From the NCBI RefSeq assembly GCF_025399195.1, contig NW_026252144.1:62001-126000 (forward strand): 64,000 bases of DNA, given 5' to 3'. This document shows, piece by piece, positions 12,370-23,657 of this stretch (the stretch's first letter is position 1; each line of letters begins with the position of its first letter). Below the pieces are notes generated by a model that saw only the letters and a list, made by a program, of their open reading frames with translations, did no database searches and was not told the DNA's origin. Position numbers and translations under genes: made by a program. Source of the DNA: Umbelopsis ramanniana AG (Eukaryota > Mucoromycota > Umbelopsidomycetes > Umbelopsidales > Umbelopsidaceae).

Positions 12370-12884
12370 GTCTCCTAATACCTTTTTTTGATGTTTTTTT
12401 TTCATAGTAACAACCGAATTCATTCATACCATGTTGGAAATTTTTTTTTTCTTTTCATATTTATAGTCCCACCCACAATGTAATAGCTTTCTTTCTTGTC
12501 TTCTTTTCCCCCTCATAATAATGGCCTTGACAAAAGGCACAAACAAACATCGATATCATTGATTGGACCTGCCTGCCTGCGCGTGGCTTAACCTGTTGTA
12601 AACCCCGGACCGTGTGAACTTGGCTGCAATCGATGGGAATAGTTTAGAAAGGTGTCTGGCTGTTCGTGCCAGACACATTGAAAGCTTCGCGGAGGGCCGA
12701 ATGAGGTGGACCTCGTGGCCGGACGGGGCACACCCTAGAACTTTCCGGACATGTGAGCTTTGCATGTGAGTGGGAACGATAACGTTTATTTCTGTCTGTC
12801 ATGGCAAAAACATATAGTACATTGGAGAGATGCAAGGGATTTAATTAGAAAAAAATTTATACATTTGGCCGAGGATGTGTTGCC
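12370..12884. other. Convergent 3' region between bHLH and RPC2 genes
   Basis: T-rich runs just after the bHLH stop (tttttttgatgttttttttt, aaatttttttttttc) are likely 3' UTR. No other gene was seen. Short minus-strand frames at 12556-12835 lack motifs. Confidence 0.5.
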
Positions 12885-15800
12885 TTAGAGAGCGTCGTCA
12901 AGCATAAGTCGAGTACAAATGTTCATGGACATGAGTTCTTGGAACAGCAACTTGGCTGCATAGGGGATTTGCATACTCTTCATCTTCTTGCTGCTCTTAC
13001 AGAACTGACACCATCCTGCATAACCGATGAGACCACACTCCTCGCACACATGGATTTCAAAAGCATCCGATGAAATCATAAGACGTTCAAGGAGCAGCAT
13101 ACTAGCTCCGTAACCGATCAAGCAATCACGTTCCATTTCTCCCAGACGAAGACCACCATCTCTTGAACGACCTTCGGTAGGTTGACGTGTGAGGGTAGCT
13201 CGTGGACCGCTGTAAGCAAGCAGGGATGAATAACTGGGATGGGATTTAAAAGATTGTGGGCTGGAAAAATAGTTTAAACTTACCGGGCACGTGCGTGCAT
13301 CTTGTCCATGACCATATGCTTTAGCTTTTGGTAGTAGATGGGGCCGAAGAAAATATACGCAGACAACGGTTCGCCAGTGATACCAGATGTCACATAGTCC
13401 TTGCCAGAATAACTGAAGCCGTTTTCGATCAAAATCTGACTCATGTCCGCTACCTTGGAACCTCCAAACGCAGTACCATATTGGAGTTTACCAGCCAAAA
13501 CACCGGCTTTACCAGCTAGCAACTCAATCATTTTACCCACTGTCATACGAGAGGGGAAACCATGTGGGTTCATGATGATATCGGGAGTAACACCGAGATC
13601 TGTAAACGGCATATCCTCCTGTTGCACAATGATACCGCAGACACCCTTCTGTCCGTGTCTAGAAGAGAACTTGTCACCCAATTCAGGACGTCGAGTTTGG
13701 CGGACAAGAACCTTGATGAGGGTCTGGTCACTCTCCGTGGTGGTCAAAAGCACCTTATCAACATAGCCTGTTTGAGGTGACTTGTACCGCATGGGCGCAC
13801 CCTTGTATGTGATGTTCTGCACCCCTGATCCAACACCCAATTCTGCATTGGTGTTGGAGGGTACTTGCTTGTTGATGTAAATGGAACCACTTTCCAGAGG
13901 CTCGGCAGGGGAAGCAATACCATCGGCATCCAATGCAGCATAGGTACTGTTCCAAAGCTCCGAGTCAGGTTGAGGAGGATCCACCAAGCGATCATGACTG
14001 TGAAAAAAAAAAAAGGGCGAGTGTTGGTCAAAGAGGTTCATATTTTAGTTGTTTTCCAGCCAACGGTGTACTTACGTGCCGTTGGGGTACTGTTTGACCA
14101 TGGTAGCATACTTGCGCATGACCTGGCATCTACCAAAACCACGATCAAGACCTGACTTGTTCAAAACCAAAGCATCTTCAATATCATAGCCAGAGTAACT
14201 CATGACAGCAACAGTAGCGTTTTGTCCAGCAGGAAGCTAAAAGTCACGCAGAAATGTCAATAAAATGCACATGTGGATTGGCTGCCACGGTGGATATTTT
14301 ACCTTGTCATAACCGATGAGTTCAATGGTCTTGGTCTTGACCATGGGTTGTTGTGGGTAGACCATCAGATACAAAAGTGTATCTATGCGATTCAACTGGT
14401 TGTATGCAATTGCGCCAATAGCCTGTTTACCCATAGCACATTGGTACCTAATCATCATAAAACATCAGTCGTCTGGAGACATAGTACCAACAGCGCTGCC
14501 AATCTACTTACGTGTTACGTGGAGATTGATTATGATGTGGGTATGGAATAAGACCAGCGACAGCTCCAAGGATAGTGAAAGGTTCAATTTCAAGATGGGT
14601 GCTTTCCGGAATGATATCGGGTTCGTAGGTAGCGATGTTGGAATCACTTTCCTCATTGACGTCCAAGTATTCCACCAGACCCTTCTTCAAGAAATCTTCG
14701 AATGTCAACTTCTCAGCGATGAGGTCCTATAGTGTATGCAGCGGTGAGTACATTGAGCATTTTTGCCATTTATGCCATATCACTTACGTTGATGTGCTGT
14801 TGGGTCACGCGCGGTTTCCGGTTTTCAACAATAATCAGAGGTCGACAAATACGACCACCATCCGATGACAAGTTGATGGTCCTTTGATGATCGTTGATGA
14901 AGATGGAGACGAACTCAGACACACGGCCAGCTCGACGCATGCGACGGAAATCGTGAACGAACTTTTCAGCTCTTCGAGTAATACCCAAAATACTACCGTT
15001 CAAGAACACGACAAAGACATTGGGCTGGTAAAGTTCGGCACCAGTCAACATATTGACATCTAAATTGCAAAGGCATGAGTCAATGAAATGCTTTCAGCGA
15101 TGAAAAAGGCGTTGGGAAACATACCTTCAACACCAAGCACAAATACCAAATTGCGAATGGGGCTTTCTTCGTTATCCGTAGTGATATGGGTCATGAGCGC
15201 CAAGTTCTTGACAAGACCGCACGCTTCTCCTTCTGGTGTATCGGATGTACACAACATACCCCACTGCGAAGGCTGCAGAGCTCTAGGACCAGACACCTTT
15301 CTAGTTTTCTCGAACTGAGAGGCAATACGTGTCATCATACCCAGAGCTGAGATATAACTCAAACGAGAAAGCACATGCGTGATACCAGCGCGGTCCATCT
15401 TGAAACGCTTCAACACCCAGTTACCAGTGGAAATAGCTCGAATGAACCCAGATGTGATGTGATCGCCGTGCAGGATGATTTGATTATGCACATCAAACTC
15501 TTGCGTACGATTGACCTTTTTGAGCACCTTGTCGATATTCAATTTTAGATCAGAGTTGAACTTTTTGAATAGATCTTCGAATAGCAACGAAAGCAATTGA
15601 CCAGCCCTGAAGGAAGATAGAGGGTCAATATGGATGGTAATGTGTTTCACCGGGCACTCACAAACCACTTACAATTCCAATCTCTTGTTTCCGACATAAT
15701 CACGATCATCCACTTCAACTTGATGATTGACAGCTTGTAGCACTCTACGGACCATCATAGCAGCATAAATGCTCTTTTCTCTAAAATTGAGATTCTCTAC

Positions 15801-17154
15801 GGGTATATGTGCCAGTACGACTGTTGCCAACACTTCCAATGCTTCGTCCGCCTAAATGTCTATTGTCAGTTTCTGTTACACAGGTAGACGTGGCTCGATG
15901 GTAACTTACCCAAGGTCTACGTGGTCCGGATATCTTTCTATTCACCTTGACCTTGCTTCCAATAAAGTCCAAAGCTTGCTTTTGAGTGTATATTTTCAAC
16001 TTGGATGCCTCTTCAATGTTGATGGAGAACAAGTCCAAAAGATCGTGGTCATTACCACAAATCAATTGAGCGATTTCTTTATCCGATTGCACACCCATAG
16101 CCTAAAGCAAAGAAGAGAAGGTCAACACACCATAGTCATTTACCGTGGTATTGGTTGGTGTAGCGGCTGGGTACTTACCTTCATGGCAACGACGATCGGG
16201 ACATCTTCAGATATGGAATTATGCTTTAAGTAAATCCTGTCATGCTTGACAATGATGGCGGTTTTTGACTTGCGTTCGTGAGTAGAACTGAAAAGTACGA
16301 CGAACAGGGTTAGAAAGCAGCATAATTTTAGCCAATAACCCATGTACGATGCCTTACCTCTGTACACTAGCCATAACATTATTTTTCTTATCCATTTCGA
16401 CAATGATACGATTCTTTGACAACTGTTCTTGCACCAAAATAACCTTCTCAACACCCTTGACGACAAAGTAGCCACCAGGATCCAAAGGACACTCGGTCAA
16501 TTTGGCGAGCTCAGCTTCCGACTTGCCAGTCAAGATGCACTGTTGACTTCGAAGCATGATAGGCAAGCGACCAATGGCGACCTTCTTTCGTCGCACAATG
16601 GTACGGCCACGCACGTATTCAATATCAACATATATATTGGCAGAGTAGGTCAAGTCTCGAAGTCGGCATTCGTGAGGTGTATAGGGCTGATTGGCGGCGT
16701 CTGCGTCTGTTCGTTCGGGAATACCGACGTAGATGTCGCAATACCTAACACGCGAGTTGGCATGAGCTGAGAAGACGGACGTGAAGGAAGATTATTGCAC
16801 AACTTACTTGAGGAAGAAATGAGGATCAACGTCGGAGGTGACACGTTGGTTGGCCTTGACAATCTTCTTCAAATCAATATTGACAAAGTAGTTGAAGGAA
16901 TCAATATGCTGCTTAACGAGACCTTTGACTTTGAGAAACGCAGGCAAAAGCTTCCATTTATCCTATATTCACCACCACACCGTTAGCATGCATGCCGTAT
17001 AATTAGTCAGCCAGCCAGCTCATTGCCTGGTTACCTTGATTTCAGGAATAGGGTCAGTGAGATGCTTTCCGGCAAAGGTTTCGTTCAACAGAGGCTCGAA
17101 TCCGTCCTTTGCAGGATGGTCGCCCTGCTTGAGATCCTTTGTGGCTGAAACCAT
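12885..17154 (-). CDS. RET1: DNA-directed RNA polymerase III second-largest subunit (RPC2)
   Basis: This is the beta-like subunit of Pol III, which transcribes tRNA and 5S rRNA in the nucleus. Translation starts at the ATG at 17154 and continues through about ten short introns to the stop at 12885. Beta-subunit blocks appear in order: protrusion and lobe ([39 protein letters not shown]), fork ([20 protein letters not shown]), the hybrid-binding segment ([31 protein letters not shown]), the wall ([20 protein letters not shown]) and the clamp-binding C-terminus ([19 protein letters not shown]). The C-terminal zinc site [16 protein letters not shown] is intact. [20 protein letters not shown] and the tail [19 protein letters not shown] resemble Pol III RPC2 rather than RPB2 or RPA2. 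No defect was seen. Confidence 0.95.
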
Positions 17155-17548
17155 GTGCACTGATTTCGAAGGAAGTCGTGGTTTGCAACGACGGTTCGAC
17201 TTTGCAACTTTTTTTTTTTTTGAGAGCTGGGTTTCGACTACCTTTTTTTTTTTCCTTCACTCTGCTGCTTATGACCAAGCCACAGGCTGGAAGCAAAATT
17301 TAACGCGATCGTATAGAACCTCTTTACGATAATGTCTACTCATATCTAAAACGATCTCAATTTCAACGAAATGGCTAGTTTACTGTTATTGTGTTACAAT
17401 GGTGAAAACTGTATGGAGGACAGGGAAAAAGCGGGTAGCCAGTTAGCACAAAAAATAATGAAAAAATTAACTGTACAATGATCCAAGGCAAAGGATCTAA
17501 ATAAACAAGTTCTGTCATATGCGACAGAAAAACCAGGGTATAGCCAAA
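17155..17548. other. Intergenic region upstream of RPC2
   Basis: The region holds the RPC2 promoter and 5' UTR and the 3' UTR of the next minus-strand gene. It contains two T runs of about 12 bases (17209-17221 and 17243-17252). No gene was seen. Confidence 0.5.
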
Positions 17549-18568
17549 TTACATTGTTGTCATAGACCGTCCGTCCTCTTGAACTTCCGGTCCCGTTTCA
17601 ATTGCTCTGAGCGTAAGCGGGTGGGCAGGATGGTAGGGTTGTTTTTGCCAGATCCTATATGCTTCTTTAGTCTTGCGGCGTATGGGGAGGGATACCAGTA
17701 CAGTCACAATCATAACCACTATAGTCATGGAAGTAAACACGATACTTCCATAGTTGACCTGCATACAGAACACCATTCATTAGCTTTTGACCTATTTACT
17801 TGTACCTTTCGCAGAACCACAGCTTACCACTTGATCTATAGTCAGACTGCTTTGAATCATAGTGACCTTGATAACAAACTCGGTCTCCAGAACGATACCC
17901 CATAAAACAGTGGTGTAAAAGCAGAATGCTCGAACGTAGGGCACATAAGTGTACTGCCAGTCAGCGCGGCTGAGGGTGTATTGATGGCCGAGTTCGTCCT
18001 TCCAAGAGACGGGAGGCAAACCGTCAAGGAATTGAGCATAGAATAAAAATTGCAGTGGGAGATTGGTAAAGCGTTTGGTTTTAATGGGTATTAAAGAGAA
18101 AAGAAAGCAGAGGCCAATGATACAGCCGATAGTCGAATCTCTGAGCATGACGAGGCGAACGTCTCCAGTGGATATGGCAACAATGCTGGAAAAAACGAAG
18201 CCAAATATACACAAACATCCCATAATATCGATCTTTCGTTTGTACAAAAAGGTGACAATGACCATGATCAGAGGCGGGGTACTGGACACCATGATAGCGA
18301 CAAGCACAGGAACATAGTGCTTCAGATTGTGATAGATAATTAACGGTGCGGCAATATCGATCACCATCTTGAACAAGAACATAAGAAGGCTGTTGATCAT
18401 TTTCTTCCTCATGTCGACTTCTACTTCGGATTGATCAAGGTCGATAGAAGTCGAGCTGCTTGGAGACTCTATAGCATCGTCATCAGGTGTGGTTGATGCT
18501 CCAAGGAGAGCTTCAGTATCTGAGTAGGGCTCTAAAGCAATCGCACCTCTCTTGCCTTCTCCGAACAT
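17549..18568 (-). CDS. VC0807-like multi-pass membrane protein, paralog A
   Basis: Exons 17828-18568 and 17549-17758 join as QV|VNYG and give 316 residues. A 55-residue acidic, Ser-rich N-terminus precedes about six hydrophobic segments, including a pair around ILVAIMVSSTPPLIMVIVTF. Between them lies RKIDIMGCLCIFGFVFSS, followed by RLVMLRDSTIGCIIGLCF and IKTKRFTNLPLQFLFYAQ. That order (PP-containing helix, RRxDxxG, loop with a charged RD, then a transmembrane segment before a conserved Arg/Lys loop) resembles the VC0807 family of bacterial and fungal integral membrane proteins, whose function is not established. A neighbour at 19070-20033 is a clear paralog with an intron at the same codon. 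A TATA-like tttaaata lies about 75 bases upstream. Confidence 0.75.
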
Positions 18569-19069
18569 GGTGTGTCAAAGATTGATTGTTGTAGTCGGAT
18601 ATTCTGATAATCACTGGGAGTTGCCTGGAACAGAAGCTGTCCTTTTAAATAGGAGCGGCACGGATTTTGTCGCCGAGCGCTGAGTCTCAAATATGGACAC
18701 TGATTGCACCACTCACGGGCCATTCTTTAAGGCACAATCAAATACAATCAGCAGTAGTGCAAGATATCAAACTTGTTTCCAGTTCCAGCATATGAAAAGA
18801 ACAAAGGCACTGAGTGCGCTCGTAGTACCGTTGTTTTTTTCCCCAAAATTTTTTGTTGCAAATATTTTATTGGCATATTGTGCCAAGTATCGTAATATAA
18901 AAATGGGATGGTATTTTGTGGCATAGGCAACTTAAATCACTAGCAATGACATATATACAGATGATGAACTATCATCATCAATTAATTTGCTGTGGAATGG
19001 TATTGTAGTCGGATGTTGTCAGAACAGCAGGATCTCTTGAGTTCATCATGTCTTGGCGTGGCGGTACGT
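18569..19069. other. Spacer between the tandem membrane-protein genes
   Basis: AT-rich spacer with the promoter of paralog A at its left end and the 3' UTR of paralog B at its right end. No coding feature was seen. Confidence 0.5.
18642..18651 (-). promoter_or_regulatory. TATA-like element upstream of paralog A
   Basis: On the minus strand the sequence reads ctatttaaaagg, about 75 bases before the ATG at 18568. The distance suits a fungal TATA box with a short 5' UTR. Inference from position and sequence only. Confidence 0.4.
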
Positions 19070-20033
19070 TTAATCTCTCTTGGCAAAAGGGGGAGGCGCC
19101 GGATGAAAGCGCTGAGACTCCCATTCCTTGTATGATTTCAATGACCTGGAACGTATGGGAGCACTAATCAAGACACTGCCTACTGTGGCCACTGCTGTAA
19201 TGACACCGATAATGATATTTCCATAGTTGACCTGCAAATATGGATCAGTATGGAGGGCATTTACCGTATCTCGGTAACGTGATGAAACTCACCACTTGAT
19301 CTGTTGTCAAACTGCTTGTAATCAAAATGACTTTGGCAATAAACTCGGCTTCTAACATAACTCCCCACAAAACAGTGGTGGCAATGGCATAGGTACGAAG
19401 ATACGGTACATAGGTGTAGAGCCAATCGGCGCGGCTCAAGGTGTATTCATTCCCCTGTTCGTCTTTCCATGTGACGGGTGAGAGATTTTCGATGATTTGT
19501 GCATAGAATAAAAATTGCAACGGCCGGTTGTTGAAGCGCTTGGTCTTGATCGGAATCAACGTGAGGAGGAAACAGATTCCTACCACGCAAGTGACAGACG
19601 AGTCTCTGAGCAATACGAGACGAGGATCTCCGCTGACGAGAGCAAAGATGCCAGACAAGATAAAGCCGAGGACGAACAAGCATCCGAAGATATCGACTTT
19701 GCGGTTGTAGATGAATTTGCCAATGACCAGCAGCAGCGGTGGAATACTGGAGACCATCAGCGCAACAATCAAAGAAGTGTGGTTCTTCATACCATAGTAT
19801 ATAGCTAGTGGAAACCCGATATCAACCACCAAGGTCAGGAGGAAGAAGCAGAACCCGCGTACCATTGCTTTTTTGTCCGCTTCAGTTAGTGGACGATCCA
19901 TCGAGGATGGCTCAAAAGGCGCTGCGTCCTGAACATTATTTGGATCAGACGCTGGTGTGATATAGGATTCCACGTCTGAAGCACGGTGGCCTAGCTCCAC
20001 CTGACTGGGTGATTTTTGTGTGTTATCGTACAT
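19070..20033 (-). CDS. VC0807-like multi-pass membrane protein, paralog B
   Basis: Exons 19293-20033 and 19070-19231 join as QV|VNYG and give 300 residues. The order of segments matches paralog A: acidic N-terminus, then FCFFLLTLVVDIGFPLAIYY, LIVALMVSSIPPLLLVIGKF, RKVDIFGCLFVLGFILSG, DPRLVLLRDSSVTCVVGICF, IKTKRFNNRPLQFLFYAQ and the DWLYTYVPYLRTYAI segment. The first exon is 741 bases in both copies and the intron position is identical, so the pair arose by tandem duplication. The tails after transmembrane segments differ. It probably sits in an internal or plasma membrane. No catalytic motif is visible and its function is unknown. Confidence 0.75.
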
Positions 20034-20847
20034 GGTTGTTCAGCTTTTGAACATGGCAAAGTGGGTGTGGGTTTATAAAGAACAGAGAAAAGAAAACCTA
20101 AAAAGCGAAGTACATCATTTTGTGCTGCGCTAATGATCAACTGCCAATCGCAGCCACAGCGTTCACTTCCCGCAAGCTTTATGGCGCGCTGATAACACCC
20201 AACCCATGAACAGCGTACTTCGTCATTCAAATGAAGTATCGCTGATGCATCATAAATGTTTTCTGGTGCAGTCTATGCCTCGGGATTTCTGTAGCAAAGG
20301 ATGTGTCTAAGACAAGCCATACCATCCCATTATGGTAATAACCCTGCCGTCCATATGGCACGCCAAAGCTACTGCGTTATCCACCAGTGCATATTGTCGC
20401 AGTAATGATGGAGGTAGTGGAGTGCTAGGAAAGGGCAAAGACATTTTTGACCGCCGTAGTATGGATGGCCGCTACTGCGACTTTCAAGGACAGCGTAGTA
20501 GTTCGCAGTAAAATGAATATCCCGCTTTGACACCCAGTGGTGGACATAGATCAAAACCTTGTTTCAACCTACAAAATGTGGACTCCATTATGGCCATGCT
20601 GGCATCTAATACAATATAGCTGGTCCCTATGGGCCTACCGGTCAAATGGATGGTCAACAGCCCACATCTAGCGAGACGATGTTCACCACGCCAGGAAATA
20701 TTTCACACTTAGGGCGTCAGATAGGGGAGGTTTCTTTTCGCCATGTTGGTTTTTAACAGAAAAGTATTACATTTGAATAAACATTTTGAGAAGAAAAAAA
20801 AGAAAGAGGTTTTGCTATTTGTTAATTTTTTTTTTCTATTCAAATCT
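20034..20847. other. Intergenic region of about 0.8 kb
   Basis: Contains the paralog B promoter at the left and the Prp19 3' UTR at the right. A purine-rich stretch near 20790-20840 and its T-rich partner are low complexity. No gene could be supported. Confidence 0.5.
20073..20079 (-). promoter_or_regulatory. TATA box upstream of paralog B
   Basis: The minus strand reads ctttataaac about 40 bases before the ATG at 20033, a canonical TATA position for a gene with a very short leader. Confidence 0.45.
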
Positions 20848-22695
20848 CTATTCGGAAGCAGTAGAGAAGATGCGAAGAGTGCGGTCGTTACCAGCAGCAG
20901 CAACATAAGTGGCAAGAGGATCCCAGTGGACAGAAGTGAGATCGGAAGTGTTTTCTTTGAAAGATACAATTGGAGCACCGTCTTTGGCCTTGAGGATGGT
21001 CAAATCAGTACCAGCAACGGCAAGATACTTTGCATAGTAGTCGAACTTGAGATCATGGATCTTGTATCCTTCCTCTAAGGTGAATGTCTTGGTGTTGGTC
21101 AAGTTACGAAGATCCCAAAGCTTGACAAGGTTGTCCTCTGATGCAACAGCAAGAATATAACCATTTTCAGAAAAGTTGAGAGCCGTGATCTTGCCAGTGT
21201 GACCCGCGAAGGAAGCAGCTGGGCGTTGAGACTTGATATCCCATATACGAACAGTTGAATCAGCTGTACCGCATCCAAGAATCATACCGTCAGGATGGAA
21301 GTTAGCCGCCGTGTATCCTGCGTCAGTCTCTGAATCAGAAACACTGATCAATGTAGAACCAGTCTCGAAATCATGGAATGCCCAGGTGCTATCCAAAGCA
21401 GCACTTGCGAAATAGGATTTTGATGGATGGACTGTGACAGCATTGACATCACTCTTGTGAGAATGGATATTGTGCAATAACCCATAACCTATGAGGGAGG
21501 GAAGTGAGTTGGACATATCATACGCTCTAAACAAATGGAGTCAAACCACGACTTACCTTTCTCTCCGGTACCCCACACACGAACAGACTTGTCAGCACTG
21601 GCGGATACGGCAATGTCGATTTCGTCTGTGCTGTCAGTATCACCTCTAAATTTAACTGACGTGACCTTCTTGGTATGGCCAGTCAGATTGGCCAACACCT
21701 TATCCTTCTCTCTGCTGTATACTTGGACATGCTTGTCGTTTCCTCCAGTCAAAACATTACCGCGCTTATCGTCGATATCGAGTGCTGTAATACCGGCGGG
21801 ACGAGCGTTATGCATGGATGGCACCGATTGCACTTGAGTGAAGGCAGCGACGGCTTCAGCTGATGCGTGTTCCGTCGGTGGCTTTCTCTTCTTACGTGTA
21901 GCCGACAAGCTAAAGAAGGAGTTAGTGGGGGTGGGTCATAAATAGGATCAAGGTTCAGATGGCTTACCGTTCACTTGTGGCATTTATCTTCTCAACAGCT
22001 TCAGCAGGCAATCCTGACTCTTGTGAATCAACCTCCATTGACTCAGCAGCTGGAGCTTGTGTAGTTTGAGTACCAAGGTGAGCTTGAACGTTAGCCAAAG
22101 CTCTAAAGGGAAACAGTTAGTTTTGTATCTGATTTGACGACGTGACGGAAAGTAGCCAACTCACTCTCGAGCAGCATCTCTCTCCTTGATCAATCGAGCG
22201 ATGACTCTGCATGCTGCGTCGTTTTGATACAACGCGTGACTAAGCTCTTGTCTAACTTGCTGATACTGCTGCTTCAACGTGAACGTTTCGAGCATCAAGC
22301 TGTCCCATTCATTTTGGAATACAGTGAGTAGTGAAGGAATGGAGGTCAAAGTTGGGGGACGTGGTTTGACTGTCTTGGGATCTGTGAAGGCGAATACGCA
22401 AAAAGGATAAAGAATTAATAGGGAAGCGCGGACAAAATCCTCAAAACAGGTATCTAAGCAACGTACTGGATTGAATGTCTATGAGATCTTCGGCCGTCAA
22501 ATCTTCACCAGTGTTAGGATCTTTGCCGGTATCGCCAATTTGCTTCAAAATGAGTCTCTTTTCATAAACGAGACCAGACTTGGTCGACAAGACCGGTTCT
22601 TCCGGTACTTCTCCAGATACTATTGCAGAGGTTAGTGGGAATTGTTCAGGCAGGCGGTGGGATGAATGCAGTCTACACTTACTCGCACAAAACAT
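20848..22695 (-). CDS. PRP19: Pre-mRNA-processing factor 19 (U-box E3 ligase, NineTeen complex)
   Basis: The start is the ATG at 22695. A 13-base first coding exon joins to give [16 protein letters not shown], matching the Prp19 N-terminus. A U-box follows ([20 protein letters not shown], then [16 protein letters not shown]). Next is the tetramerising coiled coil ([54 protein letters not shown]). The C-terminal half is a WD40 propeller ([78 protein letters not shown]). Prp19 is the core of the NTC, which activates the spliceosome and ubiquitylates splicing factors. Length is about 500 residues, as usual. No defect was seen. Confidence 0.93.
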
Positions 22696-23147
22696 GGTGT
22701 TCAGTAAGGCCTGATCTAACTGTCTATGAGACGGTCGTTCTATATCTCAATGTTGAGCACTTGTTTTGTCGGTACGTCACGAATATTGCTGACAAAATTC
22801 ATGATTTTAGGAGTTTATTTTTTCGCAGCCAGGAAATTGGCCAGAGCAGCGTGTTTTACCCACTTTTGGCGGTAAATGTAGAAAGCAGCACCTTTGTGTA
22901 GAGGAAACCAACCTTTCTATACAGAAACCACGTTGTCAAACAGTATGAAAACGGCTGTTCACTCGGACTTACGTAAAAAAAATAAGTAGGTTCATAAAGC
23001 GGTGTAATTTTTTCATGTAAGAAAAACGTCCAAGCATGATCGGCCATGAGAGGTCTGCGTGACCCCACTGACTGCACACTTTTTCTCAAAAAATAAAAAA
23101 ATCCTTGAATGGTACCTTTTTCTTCTCTCTATCTAACCTTCACGCCA
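22696..23147. other. Divergent spacer between Prp19 and a possible small gene
   Basis: The right end has an A-rich block (tcaaaaaataaaaaaatcc, about 23085-23104) followed by a pyrimidine-rich leader. No clear coding sequence was seen. Confidence 0.45.
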
Positions 23148-23387
23148 ATGTCAGCTTCACCCAAACAACTGCCCGAAGCCTCGTCGTTCATGGCCCTGTG
23201 GTGTCAATTCAAAGCCTGGTTTGCTCCCGATCAAGCCCAGCATGGCTCAGTCACGGTCGATCCACGGCTTCATATGGTTCACACTCATAATATAGCCAAG
23301 AGCCAGCGGCTGCGAAGGCGTACTCTCACCGCCTATGAATTGCCAGACGCCACCGTTCCATCTCAAGTCTGCATTGAGACCTTCTAA
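23148..23387 (+). CDS. Possible small uncharacterised protein
   Basis: An intron-free frame of 79 residues opens at the ATG at 23148 after a pyrimidine-rich leader (ctctctatctaaccttcacgcca) typical of expressed genes here. It contains a conserved-looking aromatic patch (MALWCQFKAWFAPDQAQHG), then HTHNIAKSQRLRRRTLTAYE, and ends at 23387. It overlaps no other gene and lies between Prp19 and the exportin 3' end. I recognise no domain. An in-frame start at 23109 would add 13 residues. It could also be chance. Confidence 0.4.
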   Translation: MSASPKQLPEASSFMALWCQFKAWFAPDQAQHGSVTVDPRLHMVHTHNIAKSQRLRRRTLTAYELPDATVPSQVCIETF

Positions 23388-23657
23388 ACATACCAATTCG
23401 CCACTTTTTCTCGTGTCTTTTTTTTTTTTTTTTACCGTGGTCTTGAACTCTTTTTTTTTCTTTTCACTTTTTTTGTTTATTCACAATACAGTAGATTTTT
23501 TTCATTATAACATAAATAGGATAAAAGGAACAAGTCCTTGGTTAGCGAAGCAGTATGCGTTACAAAAAGAGGGATGGAGCAAGTGGAAGGTGAAAAAAGT
23601 ACATATGTATATATATAACAAGGTATCGAAGTGGGGAGAGAAGAGAAGAGTTTTGAG

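Noticed and set aside
20709-20978. Small Leu/Lys-rich frames around the A- and T-rich tract
   Set aside because: Low-complexity sequence at the 3' end of Prp19, with no coding signs.
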